15,625 nt of DNA from Planctomycetota bacterium (lineage in GTDB: Bacteria; Planctomycetota; Planctomycetia; Pirellulales; Pirellulaceae), in contig JAPLNJ010001070.1 in the NCBI GenBank assembly GCA_026692885.1, forward strand, positions 1-15,625, given 5' to 3'. A program made the position numbers and the translations under genes. The notes beneath the pieces are model-generated. The model saw only the letters and a list, made by a program, of their open reading frames with translations, was not told where the DNA came from and ran no database searches. Below are positions 8,118 to 14,130 of the stretch, in pieces (positions within the stretch are counted from its first letter, which is position 1; the number at the start of each line of letters is the position of its first letter).

Positions 8118-9238
8118 TCCCTGTACAGCAATTCCGCCCACAAGTAGGCGAGCGTCGATTCCGCTCCCTGGTTACGATTCAGACCGCAGGCCTGCAGGCC
8201 GTCACAGCAGGCGCCGGACTGGGCGTTGACCAACGGCTGACGCAGGCTATTCTGCCCATGGAACCAAGCGTGAGCCCGGCGAAAAGTCGCCAGGTATTGT
8301 TCCTCGCCGAGCAAGCCGAACGCCGTGAGCGCGGCGTCCGCCATGGTGGCGGCCTCCACCGGCTGCTGATCGTAGGGCGACTTGGCTTCCCCGCGGGGGT
8401 ACCAGTCGCTGTTCCCGACCGGCCAGAAGATGTGCTCGGCCTCCGAACAGGGGTCGGGAGACTCTTGCGAGAACGGCTGGCGACCAACGTGCGGTCGGTA
8501 TCCGGCCTCGCACAATAGGCTGCGGCCTCCTTTTCCAGTCGTTGTGAGGTCGAGGAAGGCGAACGAGGCCCGCGCCACGTCGAGAAAGCCTTCCTGGGGC
8601 CAACGCTCCGCGGCGATGAACATGGCTTGTGGTAACACCGCGTTGGCATAGGTCATGCGCGACTCGAACCACAGCCAATCCGGTCGCTGGGAACGCTGGT
8701 AGCAGTCCGCCAGCCGCCGCGCCGCAGACCTGGCAATGGTTTCGAACCGGTCCATCGCCTGCACCTTTCCCGCCCAGAGACGTCCCCAAGCCTGAATCAC
8801 GTACGCCTGTGCCCGCAAGCTCCGCAGGTCGGCCAAGGCGGGCAAGACCGCTTGGATCAGCTCGTGCGCCAAACAACGGTATCCGTCAGGCAGGCTGCTG
8901 CCGAGCACTTCGGCCAGGGCCAGGACCGCCTGGCCCTGGCAATCGCCGGTGCCGGCTGCATCCAGCCAACTGCGCTGGTAACTCAAGAAATTATGGAACC
9001 CGCGGACAGGGCAACGGGCGTGCTCCAGGAAGCTCAAGTAGCCCGTGACTCGGTTCAACAGACGTTCCTCCGGGTGCTGGCACCACAGGCGAGTACACAG
9101 ACGCAAGGCACGCGCGTTGTCGTCGGTCGTGTAGCCGCTCTCCCGCCGTGGAATGCTGTAGATGGCATGCTGGATCAGCCCGGTTGAGTCCGTCATGCGA
9201 TCCAGATGATCCAATGTCAGCCCGTCACCAACTTGCAT
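8042..9238 (-). CDS. (alpha/alpha)6-barrel-type putative glycosidase linked to GT4
   Basis: 398-aa protein resembling the helical domain found next to or fused to GT4 glycosyltransferases in GH130 loci. Diagnostic N-terminal stretch: LDHLDRMTDSTGLIQHA, then YSIPRRESGYTTDDNARAL. It is helix-rich with recurrent Trp/Tyr and Asp/Glu, as in (alpha/alpha)6 enzymes; reaction unknown. The ATG at 9238 has GGGAGAG about nine bases upstream and lies 21 nt after the GT4 stop, so the two are co-translated. The native protein seems to end near AYLWAELLYR: the last 25 residues (QWSVV, then TTDT) are encoded by the tandem repeat at 8015-8117 and look like an acquired tail. No signal peptide, so probably cytoplasmic. 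The family call rests on remembered patterns; confidence in a glycan role comes mostly from context. Confidence 0.75.
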   Translation of the reverse strand: MQVGDGLTLDHLDRMTDSTGLIQHAIYSIPRRESGYTTDDNARALRLCTRLWCQHPEERLLNRVTGYLSFLEHARCPVRGFHNFLSYQRSWLDAAGTGDCQGQAVLALAEVLGSSLPDGYRCLAHELIQAVLPALADLRSLRAQAYVIQAWGRLWAGKVQAMDRFETIARSAARRLADCYQRSQRPDWLWFESRMTYANAVLPQAMFIAAERWPQEGFLDVARASFAFLDLTTTGKGGRSLLCEAGYRPHVGRQPFSQESPDPCSEAEHIFWPVGNSDWYPRGEAKSPYDQQPVEAATMADAALTAFGLLGEEQYLATFRRAHAWFHGQNSLRQPLVNAQSGACCDGLQACGLNRNQGAESTLAYLWAELLYRESCQWSVVRCPLSVEESLKPRTTDT

Positions 9239-9259
9239 CTCAGATCTCTCCCTGCTTGG

Positions 9260-10504
9260 CTAATGGCCTGCTCCTGCATGAACCAATAAATTGTCCTGCA
9301 ATCTGTCCTTGACGCTCGGAGCTACGAAAACGCTGCTGGCCATTCCCTCGACAGGTTCCTGGCTGGACGCGATCCGGCCGAAGAAGTCCAAGTACCGCCG
9401 ACCCACATTCGACCAGAACATGGGCTTCGCGTACCGGTACGCTTTGCGCCGGGTTGCCTGCTGGAAGGCGGTGTCATTCAGGAATCGCAGCGACGCATCC
9501 GCCATCGCCTCGCTTTGGCCAAACGGCACGAGCAGTCCCCGCCCGTCGGCCAGGACTTCTTCGGCGTACAGGTACGGGGTGCTCACCACGGCACCACCTG
9601 CAGCCAAGGCATACGCCAAGGTGCCGCTGGCAATCTGGTCCTTGCCAGGATAGGGCGTGACGTACACGTCGCAGGCCTGCAGGTGTTCCACCAGTTCGGC
9701 TAGGCTGAGATACCGATTGACGAACCGCACATGCTCGCCGACGCCCAGCGATTCGGCCAGTTCTACCAAACTCTCTCGATAAACCTCCCCCTCCTGACGC
9801 TTAACCTGCGGGTGCGTGACGCCCACAATCAGGTACGTGACATCCGGGCAGGCGGCCACGATTCGAGGCAGGGCCTTGATCATGTGTTCCAGCCCCTTGC
9901 CGCGGTTGATGAGTCCGAATGTGCAAATCACCCGCCGTCCCTCGAGTCCCAGCCGAGTCTTGTGCTCGCCGTCGCGTTCAAACGGGACCTCAGGTACTCC
10001 ATGCGGAATCACCTGCACGTACGAACCCGACACGCCGTAAACGCGGGCCAAGAGTCGCGCCGCAACTTCGGTCATGACCACGATGCCCTGGCTGCGGGCC
10101 GCCAAGATCTGGATCACGCGTCGCGGCAGCGGGTCCGGCTGAGTCAAGAGCGTGTGGAACGTAGTGACGATGGGCTTGCGACATTCACGCACAAAGTCCA
10201 ACACGCGAACACCCCATTCACCAGGATAGAGGCCGAATTCGTGCTGCAAGCTCACGACGTCGCACGGGCCGTCGTTGGCTACCTCCGCGGCCAAGCTGTA
10301 AGCGTTCGGGTGGTTGTTGTCGATGACGTGGACCACGCGGGAGGCCTCGTAGGATCGCACGCAGGTTTTCTGGATGGCCGCGACCGAGGACAGCGGCTCT
10401 TGCGCTGCGCGATCCACGGCGTCGGCCGAATCCTTGGTGAAAGTTGCCAGCCCGCACTCTTCCGGCGGATAGGTCGATACAAACAGGGGTCGCACAGTGT
10501 TCAC
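9260..10504 (-). CDS. GT4-like glycosyltransferase
   Basis: 414-aa GT-B fold glycosyltransferase, first gene of the glycan cluster. N-terminal acceptor domain: [19 protein letters not shown], then [14 protein letters not shown] and TTFHTLL. C-terminal nucleotide-sugar domain: [29 protein letters not shown], then [25 protein letters not shown] and GRGLLVPFG, which fit family GT4. Donor and product are unknown; the GH130 neighbours suggest a mannose-containing glycan. The start is GTG at 10504, seven bases after a strong AAGGAG; no in-frame ATG fits. It is read from a leader that contains a 10-bp palindrome and, further up, copy 1 of the structured terminator-like element 118 nt away, so read-through of that element may limit the whole cluster. 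Confidence 0.9.
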   Translation of the reverse strand: MNTVRPLFVSTYPPEECGLATFTKDSADAVDRAAQEPLSSVAAIQKTCVRSYEASRVVHVIDNNHPNAYSLAAEVANDGPCDVVSLQHEFGLYPGEWGVRVLDFVRECRKPIVTTFHTLLTQPDPLPRRVIQILAARSQGIVVMTEVAARLLARVYGVSGSYVQVIPHGVPEVPFERDGEHKTRLGLEGRRVICTFGLINRGKGLEHMIKALPRIVAACPDVTYLIVGVTHPQVKRQEGEVYRESLVELAESLGVGEHVRFVNRYLSLAELVEHLQACDVYVTPYPGKDQIASGTLAYALAAGGAVVSTPYLYAEEVLADGRGLLVPFGQSEAMADASLRFLNDTAFQQATRRKAYRYAKPMFWSNVGRRYLDFFGRIASSQEPVEGMASSVFVAPSVKDRLQDNLLVHAGAGH

Positions 10505-10558
10505 GGGTTCTCTCCTTAGATTGTTCTGTTCCGGTGTCCTACGATTTTCTCATTGCCT

Positions 10559-10583
10559 ATCCGATCGAGCTGTTCGATCGGAT
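10559..10583. promoter_or_regulatory. Perfect 10-bp palindrome in GT4 leader
   Basis: ATCCGATCGA, loop GCTGT, TCGATCGGAT: a perfect inverted repeat 55 nt upstream of the GT4 start and between it and the terminator-like hairpin. There is no T-run, so it is not a terminator. It could be an operator or a second leader hairpin. No regulator is identified. Confidence 0.45.
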
Positions 10584-10621
10584 TCCTCCTACCATCCGAT
10601 TCGTTCCGTGTCGCAAGAACG

Positions 10622-10671
10622 AAAAAAGCCGACGTGTCCGAACACCCTGTGGTATTCGACCACGTCGGCTT
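10622..10671 (-). terminator. Intrinsic-terminator-like hairpin of element copy 1
   Basis: Minus strand stem AAGCCGACGTG paired with CACGTCGGCTT, extended by an inner stem (TCGAATACC with GGTGTTCGG, with G-T wobbles), loop ACAG, followed by six T. A roughly 19-bp interrupted stem plus T-run is a strong intrinsic terminator shape. It would stop transcription coming from the STAS side before the GT4 operon. Confidence 0.75.
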
Positions 10672-10727
10672 ACTCGTCAACGAGCCCCCCAAGCACAGTC
10701 GGGTTGCTCCTTACCTAGTCATCCGAC
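10622..10727 (-). repeat. Structured leader element, copy 1 (upstream of GT4 operon)
   Basis: Read on the minus strand it opens with GTCGGATGACTAG (10727-10715), continues through GCAACCCGACTGTG and a G-run with CTCGTTGACGAG, and closes with a long hairpin and six T. It aligns end to end with copies 2 and 3. It points towards the GT4 gene 118 nt downstream. No clear -10 box is seen before it. The upstream neighbour is the wreck of a cardiolipin synthase gene. Confidence 0.85.
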
Positions 10728-10822
10728 AACTTCCCATCAACTTCCGGGCGGAGTCCCGCTCACGGTCACGAGCACTCCCCCGCCCAGTCATTGTACGACT
10801 CGCGGCGGAGAAAGCAAGCGGG

Positions 10823-11322
10823 TCAGAGATAAGGCGAGAACAGGCGTGCGACCCCATCGCGAAGCCGGATCGGCAGGCTTCGGCCGTCCATCTCCGCCAA
10901 ACTGACGGACCGCGACTGTTGGATTTTGGAACGGACCCACTTCGTCAGCGACGTCGCCAATTCGCGGTCATAGCACTCCACGTTGAATTCGAAGTTGAGC
11001 CGCAGGCTATCGGCCGCCAGCTGTAGCGCGCTCCCACGTAGTCGATCAGGACCCGCACTTCGACGTGGCGAGACACCGCACCTCGCAGCGTCTCCAGGAA
11101 GTGTTGGCCCGTAGCGTCGTGATCGAAAATGTACGTGGTCAGCGTGATAGACCGGGCGGCTTCGTCGATCGCCTGCAGCATGGCCAGATAGGCCTGGTCG
11201 CCGTTCACCAGTGGCGTGACATCATTATTCCCCGCCAGCAAAGGCCACCCCGTCACGTCCCGTACCAGTTTGAACAGGGGCTGGAGTGGCGTCCCCGCCA
11301 GCGTGCCGGCTTGATTGGGAAC
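10823..11322 (-). pseudogene. Cardiolipin synthase remnant with central deletion
   Basis: The first part (about 11320-11020) reads as the beginning of a phospholipase-D-type cardiolipin synthase: GWPLLAGNNDVTPLVNGDQAY, AIDEAARSITLTTYIFD, then VRVLIDYVGARYSW. In another frame the sequence then gives the family's C-terminus, DSLRLNFEFNVECYDRE to LPIRLRDGVARLFSPYL and a TGA at 10825. The whole middle with both catalytic HKD motifs is missing, and the frames differ across the junction (about 11012-11025). The N-terminal membrane segments are also absent: the recognisable part begins right after the STAS stop. It cannot be an active synthase. A shorter reading frame continues past the junction to 10945 but ends in non-homologous sequence. 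Confidence 0.85.
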
Positions 11323-11323
11323 C

Positions 11324-11779
11324 TTAGGACATCTGGAGAGCGTCTTGCGGTCGCTCGGCAAAGGTGAACAGCATGTCCAGTCGAGTCCGCTGAAGGAGCT
11401 CTCGAATCCTCGAATTGACACCGCACAAGACAATCCTGCCGCTGGCCCTCAGCACATGCTTTCGCAGAGCCATTAGGTGGGCGAGGAATGAACTGTTGAT
11501 GACTTTCAGCATCGAGAGATTCACGATGATGCTTGGCGGCGTGCCGGGATGAATGAACTCTCGTCCGGCAAGGGCGATGTCCGCTGTGAAAGGATCGAAA
11601 TTGGGCAACACGTCGAGGACGACTCTCCCGCTGATCTCACGGACACGGAGCCAATCTGGATGTCTACGGGGGCTGAACTGCGTGTCACCGGCTAGTGTCG
11701 ATGACTCGACGCCAGTTCTCAGGTGAAATAAGATGTCGCAATTCGACGTGCCTTCCAGGACGGAGATTGATGCGTCCAC
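11324..11779 (-). CDS. STAS-domain protein, anti-sigma-factor-antagonist-like
   Basis: 151-aa protein. Residues about 50-150 form a STAS domain: IIVNLSMLKVINSSFLAHL, then GRIVLCGVNSRIRELLQRTRL and FTFAERPQDAL, as in SpoIIAA/RsbV-type antagonists that bind anti-sigma factors and are switched by serine phosphorylation. The phosphorylatable Ser is kept (N95-S96-S97), but the usual preceding Asp is Asn and the Gly after it is Phe, so binding may differ. About 45 residues of unrecognised sequence precede the domain. The GTG start at 11779 lies five bases after AGGAGG. No partner kinase or sigma factor is adjacent. The gene is led by a roughly 320-nt leader that contains element copy 2. It stops just where the broken cardiolipin synthase begins. 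Confidence 0.85.
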   Translation of the reverse strand: MDASISVLEGTSNCDILFHLRTGVESSTLAGDTQFSPRRHPDWLRVREISGRVVLDVLPNFDPFTADIALAGREFIHPGTPPSIIVNLSMLKVINSSFLAHLMALRKHVLRASGRIVLCGVNSRIRELLQRTRLDMLFTFAERPQDALQMS

Positions 11780-11994
11780 GGCTTCCTCCTGTTGTGCGTG
11801 CCGGTGAGGGCAAAAGAAGTACGTTACGGGACAAATGCCTACCGATTTTCATTGCGTGGTCCAAACACCGTTTGTAATGGGTATTTGAACTTCCAAGCTA
11901 TCCATCGTCGAGAACAAGGGCGGCAGAAGTGCTACTTCGTCAATGGCGAGTCCGTTCCCGATTAGTTCCAAGCGTCTTGGGCCACCAAGAACAG

Positions 11995-12041
11995 AAAAAG
12001 CCGACGTGGCGGAACACCCGAAGGCGTTCAACCACGTCGGC
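11995..12041 (-). terminator. Intrinsic-terminator-like hairpin of element copy 2
   Basis: Minus strand stem GCCGACGTGG paired with CCACGTCGGC, inner stem TTGAACGCC with GGTGTTCCG (one mismatch), and a C(TTCG)G loop, the classic extra-stable UUCG tetraloop, followed by five T. The loop differs from copies 1 and 3 while the stem is kept. Confidence 0.75.
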
Positions 12042-12098
12042 ATACTTTTCAACCAACTCCCCGGCAGGGCCGAGATGTCTTTCAACTAGTCATCCGAC
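11995..12098 (-). repeat. Structured leader element, copy 2 (upstream of STAS gene)
   Basis: Same architecture as copy 1 on the minus strand: GTCGGATGACTAG (12098-12086), a GC-rich middle that here folds as CTCGGC-CCT-GCCGGGGAG, GGTTGAAAAGTA, then hairpin and five T. It is the most divergent copy in the middle part but nearly identical at both ends. The STAS gene starts 216 nt further on. A TATAAT box ends seven bases before its first base. Confidence 0.85.
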
Positions 12099-12104
12099 TA
12101 ATGT

Positions 12105-12110
12105 ATTATA
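12105..12110 (-). promoter_or_regulatory. TATAAT -10 box before element copy 2
   Basis: A perfect minus-strand TATAAT with ACATTA between it and GTCGG. A start seven bases after the box falls exactly on the first conserved base of the element (12098). The -35 region (around 12127-12133) is poor, reading TTCCCT or ATTCCC. It would drive the element and then, if read through, the STAS gene. Confidence 0.5.
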
Positions 12111-12138
12111 CGACCTGGAATTGGGAAGGGAATAGCCT

Positions 12139-12169
12139 TTGACCGGCACACCCCTGGATTGGCTATAAT
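12139..12169 (+). promoter_or_regulatory. Candidate promoter of DUF2294-like remnant
   Basis: TTGACC (12139-12144), a 19-nt spacer, then TATAAT (12164-12169) with GGC before it. The spacer is long. A start at about 12176 would put the GTG of the remnant (12178) at the very 5' end, that is, a leaderless message. It is divergent from the TATAAT at 12105-12110. Confidence 0.4.
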
Positions 12170-12177
12170 CTATTCCC

Positions 12178-12369
12178 GTGAGACCCCAGGGAGAGATCGA
12201 GGCTGCCATCTGCGAAGCAGTCAGTCGATTCGAGCAGGATTACTGCGCGACCAATTCCTGCTCAAGCTGTGCTATCGTCTCGACGTTGCGTTTGGCAGCC
12301 CCAACGACAGACGGGTGCGTGGACACGGCAATTCTTTCCGGTTCGGACCTCAACCAATTAAACCTTTGA
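12178..12369 (+). pseudogene. DUF2294-like N-terminal remnant
   Basis: The GTG at 12178 begins RPQGEIEAAICEAVSRFEQDY, which fits the N-terminus of DUF2294-type proteins (Na-translocating decarboxylase-like, about 110-120 aa) in their pattern KTRGEIEAAI...RFEQEYMGRGP. After about 22 residues the resemblance stops and the frame continues through unrelated sequence to a TAA-type end at 12369, overlapping the 3' end of cheB on the other strand. It is therefore probably a stub left by a deletion; a short new gene of 63 aa is possible but unlikely. There is no Shine-Dalgarno. Confidence 0.55.
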
Positions 12370-12963
12370 CCCAGCACGTTCCTCGCCGATGCGTCGTATC
12401 TTCTCGGCGATTTCGGCCGGCTCTAGCAGGAAATCAACACAACCTGTCTTCACGGCACTTTGCGGCATGTCCGGCTGTTTTGCCGTTTGGAAGTCTTGGG
12501 CAATGACAATCCCGCCCGCAGCTTTGATCGGCTGGAGTGCGGCCGCCCCGTCCGAGTCGAAACCTGACAAAATGACCGCTACCGCCCGTTTCTGTCGATC
12601 GTCCGCGAGGGATCGCAGAAAGATGGAAATATTCTTGGGCCAGCCGCTCCTTGCGGAGAGAGGATGAATCCGGAATACATCCCCTGCCATGAGGACCTGC
12701 ATCCCGGCTGGAACCACGTATACATGGTCAGCTCTCACGATTTCACCATCCGCCAGTAGCACCACGGGCATTTTCGTAAAACGCGGCAGGATTTCGACCA
12801 GCAGCGATTTCCCGTCGGCAGGTTGGTGATGAACAATAATGAAGGCCAACCCCGTGTCGGCAGGGAGGAGTGAAAGGATCGTACAATACGCCTCGAAGCC
12901 CCCGGCTGAGGCCCCAAAACAGACCACCGATAAATGCTTGCTCTGCGATTGACGGTCGTCCAT
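12358..12963 (-). CDS. cheB: CheB-type methylesterase, stand-alone catalytic domain
   Basis: 201-aa CheB C-terminal (methylesterase) domain, which removes methyl groups from glutamates of chemoreceptors. The catalytic triad is visible: S19 in FGASAGGFEA, H46 in IIVHHQPADG and D138 in ILSGFDSDGAAAL. The HVYVVPAG motif (80-87) and the SGW loop also fit. There is no receiver domain, so it is not controlled by CheA phosphorylation in the usual way; such proteins often work with CheR or PAS proteins, none of which is here. The ATG at 12963 has AAGGAG seven bases upstream. The last coding bases overlap the remnant on the plus strand. A 26-nt piece of the gene (12483-12508) recurs with one mismatch at 14928-14953. 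Confidence 0.9.
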   Translation of the reverse strand: MDDRQSQSKHLSVVCFGASAGGFEAYCTILSLLPADTGLAFIIVHHQPADGKSLLVEILPRFTKMPVVLLADGEIVRADHVYVVPAGMQVLMAGDVFRIHPLSARSGWPKNISIFLRSLADDRQKRAVAVILSGFDSDGAAALQPIKAAGGIVIAQDFQTAKQPDMPQSAVKTGCVDFLLEPAEIAEKIRRIGEERAGSKV

Positions 12964-13234
12964 CTTGTCACTCCTTAGGCATCCGGGTTCAATTGGCATT
13001 AGACTGTACCCGGCCGTCGACTGCAAGCGGTTAGCAAGAGGGACTCGAAACTCTGTCATTTCGTTCCGGCCAGTGCCGGCACTTGACAACTACCACACGC
13101 TCTTAAATCGACCGAAGATGCCAAACACAGAATCCATCGTCCACCCTCGTCTTCCCCACCGCGATTCGTAGAATACCACCGTCGATGAGTCGCCGTTACA
13201 AACTTGAAGGCGGCTCCCCAACGTAGTTACTTTT
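12964..13234. other. Divergent intergenic region cheB / element copy 3
   Basis: 271 nt between the cheB start (minus) and element copy 3 (plus). It must hold both promoters, but no convincing pair was found. On the plus strand TTGAAG (13204-13209) lies 17 nt before TTACTT (13227-13232), a weak promoter whose start would fall inside the first bases of the element. Confidence 0.3.
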
Positions 13235-13340
13235 GTCGGATGACTAGATGAAGGGCAACCCGGCTGTGACGGGGGGCTCGTTGAAGAGTAAACCGACGCG
13301 GGCGAACACCCCCCGGGTGTTTGGCCACGTCGGTTTTTTT
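13235..13340 (+). repeat. Structured leader element, copy 3 (upstream of csbD-like gene)
   Basis: Plus-strand copy: GTCGGATGACTAG (13235-13247), GGGCAACCCGGCTGTGAC, a G-run followed by CTCGTTGAAGAG, then the hairpin and seven T. It shares with copy 1 the CAACCC and GGGGGGCTCGTTG segments. It is in the opposite orientation to the other copies, matching the opposite orientation of the gene it precedes, 85 nt downstream. Confidence 0.85.
13291..13340 (+). terminator. Intrinsic-terminator-like hairpin of element copy 3
   Basis: AACCGACG paired with CGTCGGTT, then GG with CC, then CGAACACCC with GGGTGTTTG, with two single mismatches and loop CCC, followed by seven T (13334-13340). It is the strongest of the three. 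It stands between any upstream promoter and the CsbD gene, so expression would need read-through or a promoter in the last 85 nt. Confidence 0.8.
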
Positions 13341-13424
13341 GTTGGTGGCGAGGTCGTCGCCAGCAACGAGAAAGTTCCTGAGGCCAGTGTTACGCAACAA
13401 GCTCTAGGAAAAGGAGTCACCATC

Positions 13425-13589
13425 ATGGGTGGCAAGGCAGACGTGGTGAAAGGGAAAATCAAGGAAGTCGCCGGCGCGCTGACCGGCAACGACAGACTTC
13501 GCGCCGAAGGAAATGCCGACCAGGCGGTCGGCAAGGTAAAGCAAGCCGCTGCGAAGTTTGCCGACAACGTCAAGAAAGCACTGAAATAG
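13425..13589 (+). CDS. CsbD family stress-response protein
   Basis: 54-aa small soluble protein of the CsbD family, whose members are induced by general stress (SigB regulon in Bacillus) with unknown biochemical role. Seen: KADVVKGKIKEVAGALTGND, then RLRAEGNADQAVGKVKQAA, the family's two amphipathic segments, rich in Lys, Ala and Gly. The ATG at 13425 is set by AAAAGGAG eight bases upstream. A longer frame runs back through element copy 3 to 13248 but has no family sequence and no ribosome binding site. The gene follows the terminator-like hairpin by 85 nt. It is the only intact plus-strand gene of the window. Confidence 0.93.
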   Translation: MGGKADVVKGKIKEVAGALTGNDRLRAEGNADQAVGKVKQAAAKFADNVKKALK

Positions 13590-13680
13590 CTGGCCGCCGA
13601 TGCGATTGTGGCAACGTACGTCCAAACCTGGGCGGCGACGGTCGCCCATGTTGCGCTGCGGATTTGATTCCCACAGATAA

Positions 13681-13895
13681 CGCAATCCCTACGGAGCCGA
13701 GTATTTCAGGCACTTCCGTCCTGGATACCGCCCCTACGTGCTCGGCGGCGCCCAGTACTACGGTTACGGCAGCCTGCCGCTCGGCTACCAACAGGTCGTG
13801 CTGAATGGCATTACCTATTTCCTCTTTGACGGCGTGTATTATCAACCCTACATCTACGGGGGCAAACGGTGTATTTGGTGGTCCCGTATCAATGA
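13681..13895 (+). pseudogene. DUF6515-like C-terminal remnant with frameshift
   Basis: From 13681 the frame reads PYGAEYFRHFRPGYRPY, then GSLPLGYQQVVLNGITYFL, FDGVYYQPY and YGGK, the Tyr-rich pattern of DUF6515-type secreted proteins. It has no start codon or signal peptide: a TAA lies just upstream at 13678. After GGK the normal ending is out of frame; adding one base near 13866 (GGCAAA-ACG) gives TVYLVVPYQ and a TGA at 13893. So the gene is both 5'-truncated and frameshifted. In the uncorrected frame the sequence continues without resemblance to 14130. Family call from memory. Confidence 0.65.
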
Positions 13896-14130
13896 TACCT
13901 GGCCAAATCAAGGAGTTCAGCTCGGAAGAGCATTGCTTCGAATGTGTGGGTGGCCGATCCGCTACGTTATGGGTGATCGGTGTCAGCGGCAACGACGTAA
14001 CGGTCCGTTTTGGGCGGATCGCACGAAGGCGGCGCTAGCACACGTCGAGGCCGGAGTCGTCCAGGCGAAAGAGGTGTGGAACTTCATCTTGGCAGGGGCG
14101 GACAATGACAACGAGTGGATCGTTGTTTAG
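13892..14130 (+). pseudogene. WGR-domain-like fragment, frameshifted
   Basis: A short frame from the ATG at 13892 ends FECVGGRSATLWVIGVSG, NDVTVRFGRI and then Arg codons and TAG at 14036. The pattern FW-I-SGNxVTVRFGRIG is typical of WGR domains (DNA-associated domain of PARPs and bacterial MolR-like proteins). One base added at about 14013 restores GRIGTK and joins it to the frame ending at 14130 (AHVEAGVVQAKEVWNFILAG). The rest of a WGR domain (GQT...KSF) is not recognisable. Most likely a decayed short protein; the family call is moderate. Confidence 0.4.

Noticed and set aside
9731..10519. Plus-strand frame of 262 aa
   Set aside because: Antisense to the GT4 gene, whose GTG has a strong AAGGAG.
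10622..10727. CRISPR or toxin-antitoxin explanation for the repeated elements
   Set aside because: Copies are 1.3 kb apart, not regularly spaced, differ in orientation and contain no conserved small protein frame.
10622..13340. Insertion sequence or MITE with terminal inverted repeats
   Set aside because: The two ends of the element (GTCGGATGAC and the T-run) are not inverted repeats of each other over any useful length, and no target-site duplication is evident. Not excluded as another type of mobile repeat.
13248..13424. N-terminal extension of CsbD through element copy 3
   Set aside because: It would translate the terminator-like hairpin; the family start and the AAAAGGAG both point to 13425. 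Similar peptides from copies 1 and 2 are in different frames, showing that the DNA or RNA is conserved, not a protein.
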